Shown: positions 43,768-57,522 of the stretch, piece after piece
Position numbering within the stretch: position 1 is the first letter of the stretch
Layout: the number at the start of each line of letters is the position of its first letter
Source: Combretum micranthum
Taxonomy: Eukaryota; Streptophyta; Magnoliopsida; Myrtales; Combretaceae
NCBI GenBank assembly: GCA_024138025.1
Contig: JAMXBD010001580.1
Span: forward strand, 186,001 to 250,000
Length of the DNA stretch: 64,000 nucleotides
Direction: 5' to 3'
Notes under the pieces: generated by a model
Told to the model about the DNA's origin: nothing
Seen by the model: only the letters and a program-made list of their open reading frames with translations
Databases searched by the model: none
Position numbers and translations under genes: made by a program

Positions 43768-46559
43768 GGGTCTTATGGAGGTTTCAGTAAAGAAGAAATG
43801 AAGGAGAAGGTAAGGGGGAGAAAAGGGCGGTGTGGGGGTAGCCATCCGAATTTTGGGGAAGGAAAAGTCTAAGGTTTTTCTTCTTTTATCTTATGGTGTC
43901 ACATGGCACTATCTATACCATTCATTTTTACATGTACTAGAATTTGACAATTTAATTAGTTTAGGACTCGTTATACATTTTTGGTATAAATTATTATTTA
44001 ATTTCTCAAATAAATTTTTTTTATCTATTTTAATTAATTTCAAGTTCTAATTTACCCAAGAACCTGATTAAGGACAAAATTACAATTTTCCAAAAAGAAA
44101 GGCTCTATTTGTATTGCTTTTATTCTTCTTATAAAATTTTCATTTAAAGAACTATTATTAAATTTATAATTTAATTACTTCAACATTTGAATTGTTTTAG
44201 AATTATCAAAATTTAGGTTTTTGGTTTAGGGCTAGATTGGGATTTATGAAAAATTTTGCAATTTAGATTCATATGTGAACATAATTGGACTTTATTGACT
44301 TTATTTAATTTGATTTCTTATGATTGGTGTTTGGATCATTTCACCATTCATAGGAATTTAGACCTTATTTGATCTAATCTTGGATAAATTCCTATGAATT
44401 TTGTGCTTTTATTCTTTAAATGTTTTTTCAACTCCTAGGATCAAGAAAAGAAGAAAGAAAGTGTTTTATATCAGATTTGGAGTAAAACAGCAATAAAGTT
44501 CAAATGCAGGTTTCGATGGAGGCCATAAAAAAAGCTTGTCGAGGGGAAAATTATAAGGTAAAACAAGGCAAATTTCCTAGTTGCACCTAAAATCGAGCCC
44601 TTGACATGACCTTTAGTTTACATTGAGATGATCGAGCATTGGACTTCATGATACAACTTCAACCGTACCCTAAAGTCGAGTGCTAGATTGTACTCGGTTG
44701 AAGCTTGACCAAAATTTGACCCTCTAAAGAAAAGAATATGGCTTAGACCCTTGCCAAACTTCGAGCCTTGGATTAGACTCGCAAAAAGTGACCTTGTTTA
44801 GCTGTTGCGAATTAGTTGGCTCACACATCGCACAAATGAAAATAAGGATGATTTCCATTACAAAGAATTTGCCATGTCAAAGAATAAATTCTTCGTGATT
44901 TCTTTTCTAGTAGCCTATAAATAAACGTGCATAGATGTCCAATAAGAAGAGTACCATATGTAACAAATTATTGATATAAAGTAGAGAGAGAAATCTTTAG
45001 CGAAAGAATTGTTTCATCTTACTAAAAAATTTGAAATTTTCTAAGTAAAATCATTTTAACCCATTGTTTGCAATTGGTAGATTCTGAGCTTAATTTGCAA
45101 TATTCATTTTTAATTCCATATTATTTCTCTTGAATCTACACTTAATGTTTGCATCTATGGAGGAATAATCATCTTAACCTAAGGCTTATGAATCAAAATC
45201 CTTATTCATGTGATTTCTAATGCACTTTGGATATTTGTAATTAGCAGCTCAAACTTAACTCCATGGGCCTAAATACATGTGTACCTTTTAGATCCATGTA
45301 TAATTTCAACTAAATAGATCGAGAGATTATTCTTTTGAATAGATCTAGGTTACTAACGAAATTGCTCATAATCACCTTGAGAGAGGGATGGTGGAACTTT
45401 CTATTACTTGTTTTTAAATTTTTGAAATGGGCTTGTAAACAAAGGATTCCTAAACTTTGTGAGGACCTAGATTGCTAATAGCTTGAGAAACAATTTTGGT
45501 GGTCTGATCTAGATCTAGATCTAATGTTTTTGGCTTTGAAAGAGGCTTTAGCTTACCTTATTGAGTCCAACAGTGCAAATATACCCATCAAACAACTCTT
45601 TGAGTTTATTAAGAGGTCACATGATAAGGAATTGGTGAAGCAAATCCTAAGTCTCATATTGCATTTACAAACTTATTATTAATTTCACCTTGAAAAGATG
45701 TACATATGTTTTAGCATTAACCTTATTTTAGTTTTTGGTTTTTTTATGCTTTGCTAATTTTTTCTTTGGCTAGATAATAGATAAAAATTGAGTACGATAG
45801 ATGTTGAGGATCCCTAAGGAATACGACCTAATATTTTTTGTGATACTTATTAGCTTTTTATAATTTTTAAAAATACTTTAACTTCATGTTTGCTTGTTTT
45901 TATATTTTTAACAAGCTAACCCAAGTCAGTCACTCTAACTCTCATCCACACATATTGACGCGTTAGATACATAACAAATCTAGTGGAACGTGTAGGTTAT
46001 ATCCCAGTTTCTTTTCAACTTGTTGACCCTGTTGTTTTGACGGAATAAACCGTTAATGAAATGCGACCTAATGCGAAGTACACTAAAAAATATGTAAGTT
46101 TTGATTAAGGTTGAAGTTTCGCGCTTTGTATTTGCCTAAGGAATGACATTAGGATTTTCTATGATCTCATTGATAGTGGCATTTGAGTAAAATATAAGAA
46201 TGAGATCAACATATATCTTGTTTAAAACCAATGAAGTTGTACCATTGGTTTAACCCATTCATATCATAATCCTTTCCCACAAAGATGGATTGAGAACAAA
46301 AATCCTGGTCATACTGTGCTTACATGGTCAGGGTGGGCAAGTGGATACCACATTGCTGGGCCAAAGAAGGTGGGGCTGTACATTCCAGTGGCGGCGTTTT
46401 CTATGTTTTTTCTATGACAGCATGAAGTTTCACACCTTCCATAATTTATAGTAAATGTAGGTTATAGAAGACTTCAAGAGAATTGGAAGAAAGGAATTGG
46501 TATTTGGAAGCGAGGAAGGTGAGTTGTAGTATGGATGGAAGTGCTCACATCCCTAGATT
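43768..46559. other. Unassigned decayed repeat DNA
   Basis: No gene is supported. A TATA-like CCTATAAATAAAC (44914), a downstream purine-rich leader and GATCCCTAAGGAATACGACC (45807) resemble the order of landmarks in Athila/Tat LTRs, so an old plus-strand LTR is possible between about 44450 and 45930. CGAGCC(T/C)TTG words recur near 44594 and 44760. Nothing recognisable is seen at 45960-46559. Confidence 0.3.
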
Positions 46560-46765
46560 TATTTATAGATGTGGACACGATTTTAAATGTTAGTGCCTAA
46601 TGTGGGCACATTGGTGTCTAATGTTCAAATGTTTTTTTACCGTTGGGCACTAACATGCCTACATTGGGCTCAATGTGGTCACATTTAAAGGAGATGTGGG
46701 CACACTGGTGTCTAACACTTGGAAAGAACTTTGAACATTGGGCACCAACATGCCTACATTGGCAT
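46560..46765. repeat. Imperfect tandem repeat, unit about 95 bp, with inverted words
   Basis: TGTGGGCAC(A)TTGGTGTCTAA occurs at 46601 and 46695, and GGGCAC(T/C)AACATGCCTACATT at 46645 and 46740, spacing 94-95 bp. Within a unit TTAGTGCC...GTGGGCAC is partly complementary to GGGCACTAACATGCC, so units could fold back on each other. It lies next to the end of the E5 LTR. Confidence 0.5.
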
Positions 46766-46824
46766 TAAACGTGGGCATGCTAATCCTAGCATTCAAATTT
46801 TTTTTACGTTGGCTAAAACCAAGG

Positions 46825-48324
46825 TGTCTATGGTGGGGCGTTGAAACCAACAAATTTATAATCCGACTCTTAAGATTTGTATATTGTGATGAACAAGGTC
46901 AATTCACAGAGATTGGTTAAATTTATTTCTATTTGAAGAAAAGAAGAAAAGGGGGGAGGAGGGAGGTTGTAAAATTAAGGAAACAATAAAACTAATCAAG
47001 AAAACAAATTACAATAATTAATTCAATGTCTTCAAATCCCTAACGAAAGGTATATTACAGCTTAGTTTATAGAATTGATCAATGATGTAAAAATATATAT
47101 TCTTTAATTTAGATAAATTGATTATGGTTGCTAACAAGCTATAACAACCTATCCATCCTTACTTTATCGATAACCAAAATAAGTTCTTTGATTACTTCTC
47201 TTTTTTACTAATAACCTTAAACAGGATCTTTTGATTTAATTTATCAAAAGCATTAAGAAAGAGAGGCAATCAATTCTTATTAACAAATCAAATGCTTGAC
47301 CTATTTAAACCAGATCATACATTCTTATAACATAATCAATCGTCTAATTCATAATCAATTATGCTTTTGTGTCACAAGTATCAGAACAATCAAACAATTA
47401 TGAATTTGACATTCAGATTGACAGACTATCACCTTGTTAATTGAACAATGGATCCTAAATTGTATCAATCTAACAAAATGATCTAAAAAAATAAATCAAA
47501 GAACATACAAATATCCAAAATAAGAATATATTCAAATATAATTTAATTTGATCTCACAATTCGAAAGGAACCGAGTCTTGTAATGATCCTTTGGCTAGAA
47601 AACAAGGATTTAGGTATTCATTCTAATTACAACACTCTCTCTATTTTTGGCTTTTTTCTATGTCTAAGAATGATGATAGATTGGATCTTATCGCCACAAT
47701 GTTGGCATCTTTAAAGATGGTATTTGAGACGGCTTTAAAAATTTGCATTATGTTCCTTGCCAACATCGCATCAACGTCGGCGGCTTTGATTCCCAGATTG
47801 TCGGCGTACAATTCTAACTTTGAACATTGGTGAATTTTTTATTGAAGATCGGTAGCATTGCAAACAAACGTTAAAGATTTTTCTTCTGTATACAAGCTAC
47901 GCTAGCCATATGTTGATGGCGTTAAAATCCCATAAGCCAGCGTACAATGAAAATTCGTAGAAGTAGTTGGAAATTACCTATATTCTAGTTGTGTTGAAGT
48001 CAACCTTAAAAACTATAATTCTGTTCAAATGCAAGGCCTACTTTACGCCAGCAGTGTTAATTGAGAATTTACCGGCGTTTAGTTAAGAAAATGAAGGCTG
48101 ATGAACTCTGTTTTCAAGGCTGGAGTTGTTAACTGACTTTATGCCAGCTTTGAATTATCCTTGTTTCCATCTTGCAAATAACTTCTCCAAACCTATTTGT
48201 TTGATTTCAAAACCTAAAATATCACATTAAACTCAATTAAGTACCTACTTATAATGATTTCTAAAATCTATAACAAATTAATCATGATTTGTGCAATGAA
48301 AATTGAGTATAATATGTCTTAACA
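46825..48324 (-). repeat. E5 3' LTR (left limit approximate)
   Basis: The right end is set by TGTTAAGACATATTATACTC on the minus strand next to the polypurine tract; it resembles the E4 start TGATAAGATCATATTATACA. The left limit is estimated from similarity to the E4 end (ACCAACAA..., TTCACAGAGATTGG) and may be off by tens of bases. U3 holds weakened GC-rich motifs (47760-48140: CGTCGGCGGCTTTG, GTCGGCGTAC, GCCAGCGTAC, TACGCCAGCAG). Confidence 0.55.
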
Positions 48325-48345
48325 AGATCCCCTACACTTGAACTC
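48325..48345 (-). other. E5 polypurine tract
   Basis: The minus strand reads TTCAAGTGTAGGGGATCT, the counterpart of CAAGTGTGGGGGAATT in E1, directly at the LTR. Confidence 0.65.
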
Positions 48346-48936
48346 TTGCTTGTCCTTAAGTAAAGTAAAAACACAAATGAAATATGTCATAGAGAGTACT
48401 AACTTTCAATTTTTCACAATTCCAAGCATCCTTACTTTTGATTATGACTTATGACTTGTAATTCCACTGCCAACTGCTCTAATTAAACTTGTTATATGCA
48501 ATTAGATTACCAAAATAAAAAATTCAATAGCTAATCTAGACCAAACAAATTTTAATCCAAATGTTTAGCAAAATAATCTTCTTTTCCAAAGTCAACACTC
48601 AGTCCTATAAGGAAAAATACTCATTTAGACTTCAATGGACATTTATCATGCATATATTCTTAAAACACAAAGTAAAAGTATATGGTATTAACTTTTTCCC
48701 TAGAATATCTCTCTTTTTATTAAAAGTCTTATTTCATTTGTAACATTTTCATTCTTTCTCGTTTTCTTTTCTTACAAGCACTTATTCTATTTTGTAAGAG
48801 GTTTTTGCCTCTATCTTTTGTTTTTCAAAGTTCAAAATTGAACTTTTGTCTATTCTTCCTTCTCATTATAGTGAGTTCATTGAGTCGGCACATCCCATGC
48901 TCATCACCCAAGTGACCAGGTTTTAAATTGACTCTT
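48346..48936 (-). other. E5 3' non-coding region, part 2
   Basis: No ORF. It matches, inverted, the E1 region 13690-14330 (for example TCATCACCCAAGTGACCAGG, 48899-48918). It ends at the E6 insertion; the target duplication CTCTT is at 48932-48936. Confidence 0.6.
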
Positions 48937-51900
48937 TGTAAACCCCGATTTTTCTAGTAACCAAATAGACTTTGGGAACCGGAAACCAAAACCCTAAACC
49001 GGATTAGCTTAAGCTTGGGAGAGAAACCCAAGAAACCTGGATTCGGCTTTCCTTCGATTTTAATCTAAGGAACTTTTATAAAATAATCTAATCTGGAATA
49101 TTGTTCTAAAGTATATTTTAAACCATAAAAAGATATAATTTCGAAAAATTGTCTATTCTAGGCCTTCCCGAGATCCATTACGGAAAAACGGGCCCAGGAC
49201 TCAAAATTCAAAAAATATTCCGAAATACTCTTTAGAACTAAAATTTAATAAAGATTTCAAAAATATAAATTTTATAATTTTTTGATTTATGAAAAATACA
49301 TATATAGCCGTTTTTCTCGTATTTTATTTACTACCAGTAAAGTAATTATCTTGATTACTATTCACAAGTACAACCTATTATACTCACAAGCCACACCTAC
49401 TCTTACATCCTTACAAAACACTCAATTATATTTTTTTTCCAAGATATTTTGTCTCTTAAGAAATTATTACATTTCAAGGCTTATTATTACACAAATTAAA
49501 TAAAACAAAACAAATTAAAACTCTCTCTCTCCCCCTTGCAAACAAGCGCTACCCCCACCCAACCCCCTACCCCCACTTTCACCCTCATTTGTGTAATTTT
49601 ATTCAATTTATTTTAACCATTAACCTTAATTTACTCCTCTATATATACTCCTTTATATTCTCTCTCTCATTTTTACTCTTTCACTCTTTTTACTCAAAGT
49701 AAAACTCTTTCAATAACCCCCTCTCTTCCTTGTGTGCTGTGACCCTCTCATAACACACACACTCATGCAAATTTATTTTTCTTCTTCATTCTCCTCTTGT
49801 TCCAAGCTTTACGTGATAGATCTTTACCCTTTCTATCACTAAACCTTATAATGGCAAGATCATTCATGAGTATTTTCATCTTTAAGTCCCCATGAGCTCT
49901 TGCTAGAGACAAGAAAATACTACTACATGAATATCAAGCCATCACAAGAGTAGATCGTGTATTTCAATGTGTTTTTATATGATGATTTTCATGTTCATGC
50001 ATTTAGTAGTAGAGTAAAGTAAAGTAAAGATCTTCCATAAAAATCTATTTTCACGTTTTCAAACTCCATTTCATGCATCCTAAGTGGTAGATCTAGCATT
50101 TAAATGCTCATATTATACTTGACATTTATGATCTCACGGATTTTTTGTGTTTTGGTGAATTAATGATCATAAAGACCTTTGTCTTGTGTATATAAATATT
50201 GTAGTTTGTAGATCTTTAAGAAGATGAGACAAGAAACTCAAAAAGGAAAATTATTTATTTGAAATGATCAAATGTATTTTCGGATGGTTTCAAGACCATG
50301 CCTTAAAAACCTTTTTATCAACTTTAAAACTTGTGTTTTATATGAAAAATGAGGAGTATAGGTAATAGATATCATTAAGTGATTATTTTTATAAGTTGAA
50401 TAGGATTTGCTAAGAAAAATATGTAAAACAATGAGTAGAAATAAAGTAGGAAATTTTTGAGTTGCTCGTCATTTTAAGAAATTCATAATTAAGGAGTAAT
50501 GGCATGAAAACACTTATTTTCCAAACTAAAAATAGAAATTTTGTTTAATAAATGAAGCCTTAGGGTAAAGGAATAGTTGAGCCCTAAATTTCTATATGAA
50601 AACATAGATTTTCTTGAAGAAATCAACCTAAGAATGAACTCTTACCAAATTCGGATTTTGGGGTAGTCCCTATTATAAGGCATTAAGGCATGTTTATAAA
50701 ATGAAAAATGGAAATTTGCATAAGAAAAAAAGGTCTTAGGATATAGACTTTATTAAGATTAAATTTTCATAAGAACAAGTGGATTTTTCTTAAGGAAAAC
50801 CCCAAAACAAATAAGGATAAACAAAGTTCAATAATTCAACTAACTAAGGAAAGTAACATGAGATGTTTTCCTAGAGTAAAATTTATATAACTTCCACCTA
50901 ACAAAAATAATCAATAATATATGCGCGTGAAGTTCATAACATGACATTCATGATAGGGAATCATCAACATAGCATGTAGATTTGATCTACACATTAGAAA
51001 CATCATGAACATTCATGAAATCGATTTTCGGGATGGAAGTTCCCTACTGATCAGAACTGATCAGCCTCTTTTGAAATGTAAATTTTTTCAAAACTTGGTT
51101 AGGATATCAGATTTAGAAAGATCTGTCGAAGTAGATAGAAATCGATATACAATTTGCGAAATTCCGAGTTAAAATGACCAAGTTACGGTTGTTTTAAATC
51201 GGGACTTCTGCAAATGACCAGAATTACGAAAATTCTAGTTTTGTTTAATGGTTTGATTTAGTTAATTGATAAAATACTCGTTAGGGTATTTCTTCCTTTT
51301 TAGGTGACCCCAAGATTGACGATTCCCTTCCACCAGACTATTACTACTAGAGAACCGGTGTTCCAATGGCTGAGTAAGTATTTCTTCCCGATTCCATTTA
51401 TTGTATGTGATTGTAATGATAGTTGCATTCGATTTTAGGCAAAGAATATTGAGGCCGGGTGATTAACTAATTGTTGTATAGATGAATTAGGATTGATTGT
51501 TTGCAATTATTGATTGATCACTTAAGGAATTGGCATAATTGACTATTCGAAATTGATAAGTAATATGGACTCATTCATATCACAAATAGGGATGGAGCAT
51601 TAGCATTATTTGGTTACTCGTTATCCAAAAATGAAGTAAATGTTGGTTAATCGTGATCCACAAACGAAATTATAAGTTGGTTGACCATGATCCAAAATGA
51701 CATATTTTAGTAGTATCGCAATATTCGTTAATCTGCTAACCCGGAATGGAGGGCGAAATTCCATTCACATATGATTTCCGGCTAGTCATATGTCCGTTGA
51801 TTTCCATATGTTTGATGCATATCACTTGTCTGATTAATCACTTCATTGTATGATGTGTTATGAATGTAATCTTGGAAGTTCTCACTCACTAAGCTAGTGT

Positions 51901-52333
51901 AGCTTACATCCCTACAGTTTTTATTTGTTGCAGCATTCGTTTATCTGGCTTAAATAGAGGTACCCTACGACTCTAGTACAAAAGCTAGGCGTTTCCCTTA
52001 GAATTTATATTCATTTCTGTTTAGACTTCCAAAGGAAACCAAAAGACTTGGATGACTGTAATAGACCTCTTAACAATATTCTTTTGCCCGGGGGAGGGGG
52101 TAGGGTGGGAATGCTTCTTAGTCCTTGTAACTATTTATATGTGTTTTGATTTATATTCTAATGCTATTGAATGTCGATTTAAACTCTTTATCTCCATCGG
52201 TTCAAGTATTCTATTGTCGTAAAGGGACACCTTACATCTATACAAGACTCCCGAAGGACTAAGGTAGTAATTCGTAGGTCTTATATGGCATGTGGCGGAC
52301 TGTTACGTTTAGAGTATCCTATGGGGCGTGACA
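48937..52333 (+). repeat. E6: chromovirus solo LTR (3397 bp)
   Basis: It begins TGTAAACCCCGATTTTTC, ends CCTATGGGGCGTGACA, and is flanked by a perfect 5-bp duplication CTCTT (48932-48936 and 52334-52338). E5 3' region resumes directly after it. It is the same family as E3's LTR in opposite orientation. A TATA-like CTATATATACTCC lies near 49639, followed by a TC-rich leader. No internal element sequence remains, so it is the product of LTR-LTR recombination. Confidence 0.9.
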
Positions 52334-52960
52334 CTCTTAAGAACTCTTCCTCACTTAACATTCAAGTTCATATCTCATAACTCAATTACTTGAGTCAATG
52401 GAGTAGAGAATATGCTTGTTTCTTTCTTTTAAATGCAACACAAATTTAGGATTTTTTTTTTTTTGTAAAGGATCACTAAATAAAAAGTGTCATTTACGTC
52501 TTTCACTAAGTGTTGAAAAATTCTTTAAAAAGAACTCAAAAGGAGTATATACGTGGTAACTTTTTCCTAGAAGTAAACTTGTTTATTTTTCACAAAAGGA
52601 CTCGACCTATTCTCAAACTTCCAATTCTAAGGCCAAATACATAGTAAATTTGTTTCTTAAAGATTTTACTACTCAATTTTGACCAAGTATCCCAATCATA
52701 ACAGTAGGTGAGTAAGGCACTTAACAAGTTAATTTCATTTTTACACAGATGCTATTCTTAATTTCTTAGTACAACCTCCAAATTTCATAATTTTTTCTTT
52801 TTCGAAAAAAATTTGGCCTAAAATTTGCCATATACTACTAAAAAACAAACAATTCAAAGTGTAGGTACACAATTCATCTCAGGTGTCTTAGATATGCAAA
52901 TAAGTTCAAAAACATCAGCAGACATCAATACTCAATCTCCATTCTCCATAAGATCTTATT

Positions 52961-52978
52961 CCTTCCCCCACACTTAAT
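52961..52978 (-). promoter_or_regulatory. Internal polypurine-tract-like site of E5
   Basis: The minus strand reads ATTAAGTGTGGGGGAAGG, identical in its core to E1 13205-13221. Confidence 0.45.
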
Positions 52979-53171
52979 ATGAATAGTATCCTACTGTTCC
53001 TAATCCAGCTCTAGAAAGGAATAAAGATTAAAAAGGAATAACGGTACTTCCCTGATTTAGCATTTGAAGCACTTCTTGTAGCGTAAAAGAGAGTCATTTT
53101 CTTCTAGCCAACCTATCAAAAGAGAAAACAAAAGAGAAAAATAAAGCAAAAGATTTGTTTTTTTAATTAGA

Positions 53172-53197
53172 CATGGGCTGCCTCCCATGAAGCGCTT
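53172..53197 (-). other. Conserved post-pol motif of E5
   Basis: The minus strand reads GCGCTTCATGGGAGGCAGCC then CATGT, about 30 bases after the integrase frame ends. TGGG and CCCA can pair, as in E1. Confidence 0.6.
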
Positions 53198-53223
53198 TTC
53201 TTTAACATCTTAGCTAGATGAAG

Positions 53224-53733
53224 CTATGATAATTGGTATTCAAGATGTGACAAACTAGCTTCTTCAAGATTATACACCTGAAAACCTTCATGGAAAGGTT
53301 TCAAGTGGTGTCCATTTACTTTAAAGATTTTACTAGTTTCAAAGTTCTTAATCTCAACTACACCATGAGAAAACACATCAATAACAACAAATGGTCTTAC
53401 CCACCTAGATCTTAATTTATTAGGAAATAACTTAAGTTGAGAATGATAAAGCAAAACTTTTTGACCAATAGAAAAAACTTTTCTTGAAATCATTTTGTCT
53501 TGAAAAGCTTTTGGCTTTTACTTGTAAATTTTTGAATTTTCATAAGCATCATGGCGGATCTCCTCAAGTTCTTGCAATTGAAGCTTTCTTTGTTCTCCTG
53601 CCTCATCTAATTGCATGTTGCATTGCTTCACAGCCCAACAAGCATTATGCTCTAACTCAATAGGAAGATGGCACGGTTTACCAAATACTAGAAGGTAAGG
53701 AGACATACCTATAGGAGTCTTGTAAGCTATGTG
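53224..53733 (-). pseudogene. E5 integrase C-terminal part
   Basis: It starts at the E7 junction with [20 protein letters not shown] and [14 protein letters not shown], the same segment as E1 near 9990-10080. A TAA after KIYK (about 53517) breaks the frame; it reopens with GQKVLLYHSQLKLFPNKLRS and VNGHHLKPF, the SH3-like C-terminus. No chromodomain. Divergence from E1 is considerable. Confidence 0.85.
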
Positions 53734-56700
53734 TGTCACGCCCCAATGGGTACCCTAAACGTGACAGCCCGTCGTACACAATATTAAAACTTAAGAATGA
53801 CTACCCCAATTACTCAAAAGCTTCCATATCGGTACAAGGCGTACATTCACATCAAAGGGAGACCGGTGAAGTAATGCATTTTAAGATATTAGCAGCGGAA
53901 CATGCAAAATAATACTTAATATATTTCGTTGAAATAAAAAGTCTTACAACCTCTAAGGGGCATTCCCCAGATAATTTCCATAACAATATGGTTTTACTAA
54001 GGTAAATAACTAAAGCTAGAAGATTTTAAAAGAAATCTACTCTAAGACTTCAAAACAGAGTTCCTCCAAAAGCTTTCCAAAATAAAGATTCTACCCAGAT
54101 GATCAAGATGGTCTCGGGTGCAAAATGATAATCCTGCAATATCAAAAGTCTATAGGGGTATAAGCATAACTAGCTTAGTGAGATATTCGTTATGTAAAAG
54201 TACTCATAACCGGCAATCAACCAAGTTTATTAATCAAGCATATGAAATGTAATAACCATATGATCAAACATTACATACGACTATCCGATTTCATATGTAT
54301 GATGGATTTACCCCTCCATCGGTGGTTAGGGAATGATTTGAACGGGGCCCCGAACAACCTCCTTAAAAGTTTGCACGCGTCTTGGGGTTCTAACTAATCG
54401 TACTACTAGTCCCTAGGCTTTCCTTACCCAAAGCGATCAATCCGGCTTGGTTACAACTTGAGGCCGTATTCCTCGAACGTCCTAACCCTCAAGATGTAGC
54501 TAGGCAACTTACTTTTCCGGTCCCATGCTGAGGAGTAGTAGCAAAATTTCGAAATGATATTCTAAGTGATATGCATGAGCAATTTATTATAGGGGGATTC
54601 CAATATGACATTAAGTCATTTAAAGCGATCAAGCAATAATTGCACACATAGCAGTTCATACATAGAAACAATTATATCAATCACATATTGGGTTCCGATA
54701 TACTTATTGTTCATTGATCGCACATAACAATTCACATACATAATTCCCATGATATCCCACATGCATATCAATTTTATCTTTTCCTAACATCTAGTGTTCT
54801 ATTCTACAAGCACATGCGCGAATACATAAACGTAAAGGAAACTCACTCGTCCGTAGCGGTCTTCTATGAGTCGAAGTAATCCTCATGGAAGAAAAGATCT
54901 TGGTCCTCGACACCTAAACAAAAGAAATACCCGAAATGAGTATTTCACCCAAGATCTATTCAAACTCTATAATTCTATCTTATTGAATTCGTCAAAATCG
55001 TATGAATAGAAATCCCAACTTAAAATGGTCATAACTTGCTCATTTTAACTTGGAATTTCGCATATTATATACCGATTTCTATCTACTCGAAAAGATCTAT
55101 CCATTTATAAGGTTATTTTTATGAAAAGAAGTCATTTGGGTCTCGGAATAGTGACGTACAGAACTGATACGAAATTTCTAGATTTCAAAACTCAAGTTTT
55201 CAAACTTTTCTTTATTCAAGAATTCTTGTACAAAAATATAGATATTTTGTATGGTTGAAAAAATCCTTTGAATATATACATATAGACTCAAAGTATATGC
55301 ATGAATTTAGTGGTGTTGTCTCAATAATGATTTTACAAAACAATGTGTCTTAAAAGTGAGATTATGCTAAGATTTGAAAAGAAATTAGTTTTGTTTGGAA
55401 AATTTTCTAAATTATCATAAGTGTGTATTTCCTTCTTTTAACTCCATTTCTTAGTTATTGAGAATAATTAAATTTCAAAAAGTAATTTTTAATTTCTAAG
55501 ATTCCTACAACTTTATTTCTAATGGCTAGAAAATGTCGTTTTCTAAATATTTCTTGATTATGTGTTCTAAAGTTTTTCTAAAGTCTTTCTAAAGTCAGAT
55601 CCACTTTAAATAATATCAAAGATCTTATAGGTTATTTATTATTTTTATTTCCTAAGTAAAGCTCATTCTTAGAAAAGTTATTATTTGATAATTTTGTAAA
55701 ACTTATCTAAACCTTAGTATGTTGATGAAAGCTTTACATATGAGTTTAAGAAAACTTTTGTTTAAACGAAGAATTAAGTTTAAAGAAACTTTCTTATTTC
55801 ATTGGTTTGAAAAGAGAGTTTATGATAACTTTATTTTATGTATTCATTGATAAAATCTCATATAGTATTATTACTAAAACTTAAGCTAAACTTATCTAAC
55901 TTTAGAAAATATTTGTTAAGATAAAACTTTAAGTCTTTATGGAAAAATAATTTCTTATGTGACAAAATTTATTTTTAACGAGAGTTCCTATATTTATTAT
56001 TTAAGAAAACTCCTTTTTATTATGGTTGAGACAATATCAACATGTTCATGCATGAATGAGAATATGTAACTATGAGAAATATAACATAATAAGAGCATAA
56101 AATAAAGTCAAGTATTGGGAATCTTAGCTTCATCAAGGTATCCCAGGACTAAGAATAGACTAGTCCCAAAAAAAAAAGGAAAAGAAAAGAAAAGAAAGAA
56201 ATTGTTTTGACTTGATATGGATAAGTTTAAGACTAGAAAGACTAGTCTTAATAATTTGCATAAATAAGTAAATAAATAAATTGGAAAGCATAGAAATAAA
56301 TAAATAATAAGTGAGCTTATATGCTCTAAAGAAATATATATACATAATATACATAATACTATATAGAAGTTAGATTAGAACAAATAATAATAACAATAAT
56401 AACAACATAATAGAAGACATGAAAAAAAAACGAAACATGAACATATTGTTGCTTCTTTAAGAAGCATACACTAAGCTCATGTTAAGTTAAATGAATATCA
56501 TGAGTGGATAAGATAAATTTTTACCTAAGATTTATGTGTTTATTGAAAAGGAATGAAATGATTTGAAGTAATATGTGCAATGAGTTTTATGGAGAGAAAA
56601 GGGAACTTAGAAGAGATTTTGAGAGAGGGATTTTATGGAGTGATTTTGGTAGAGTTTTAGTAGGAAATGAATTGTGTGAAAGAATGAAGGAGGAAGGGGG

Positions 56701-57415
56701 TATTTATAGAGTTTTGAAGTGGAAATTAGGTGTAATAAAATAAAATGAAAAAGAAAAATAAATTGATTGAAGAGAGAGAGGGGAGGCACCGGTTTTGCAT
56801 GTAGAGGGGGGAAGAAATGATTTATATTGTTTGTTTTGTAATAAAAGAAGTAATGTGTAACGTGTGATATGATTAAACTTGTATGGAGAAGGTAAATTAT
56901 AAGGTATAGGTATGGTAGAGTATAAGAATAGAGTGTAAAAAAAAGTAGAGATAGATAAATAGTAATGAATAGTAGAAAAGTACTATGAATAGTACACTAG
57001 ACAATTAAAATACCAGTAGTAAAGAAAATACGCGTAAACGGTCTATATCTGATACTTTTAGTTACCGAAAAATTCTAAAACTGATATTTTTGAAATCCTT
57101 ATATTTTTATGAGCCTATTGGTGTTATCGAAATATTTTCACTATCTGGTGCACCAGGGCACAGTTTTTGAAAACTGATCCCGTTCAGATCCAAAAGACAC
57201 TAGAAAATTATGAATCTGATATTTTTAAGCTTTCCTATATTATTACAAACCATTTTCCACAATTATCCTAATTTTATTGTTTAGGGCTTAAGAACACGGG
57301 ATTGCCGGATCTAGATTCACTGGACTAAACATAGATTTAGGTTAACTTTAGCATTTCGGTTTGACTTCTGGTTCTTAGAGTTTGCTTATATTATCGAAAA
57401 ATCTAGGAGCCTACA
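53734..57415 (-). repeat. E7: chromovirus solo LTR (3682 bp)
   Basis: In plus orientation it begins TGTCACGCCCCAATGGGTAC and ends CTAGGAGCCTACA. E5 integrase sequence stops at 53733 and continues at 57416. Flanks are ATGTG left and GTGCG right; the target reads ATGTGCG, so the duplication is partly eroded. A minus-strand TATA (CTATAAATACCCCC) lies near 56697-56710. It is closer to E8 than to E2/E3. No internal sequence remains. Confidence 0.8.
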
Positions 57416-57522
57416 GTGCGATAAGCCCATAATGCATCATCAAGTCTTGTACTCCAGTCTTTCCTGTTTGGATTAACAGTTTTTTCAAGAGTGGACTTGA
57501 TTTCTTGGTTGGATACCACTGC
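57416..57522 (-). pseudogene. E5 integrase core fragment between E7 and E8
   Basis: About 107 bp on the minus strand encode [20 protein letters not shown] and LDDALWAY, matching E1 9885-9975. At the position of the third catalytic acidic residue (VELSN in E1) the reading at the E8 junction gives Val rather than Glu, so this copy would be catalytically dead; the junction makes this tentative. Confidence 0.8.

Larger units (their letters stand above)
52334..53223 (-). other. E5 3' non-coding region, part 1
   Basis: No ORF. It contains the internal polypurine-like site (52961-52978) and the post-pol motif (53172-53197). Confidence 0.6.

Noticed and set aside
44570..44830. Possible coding exon in 43768-46559
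   Set aside because: Frames are short, interrupted and without recognisable protein features on either strand.
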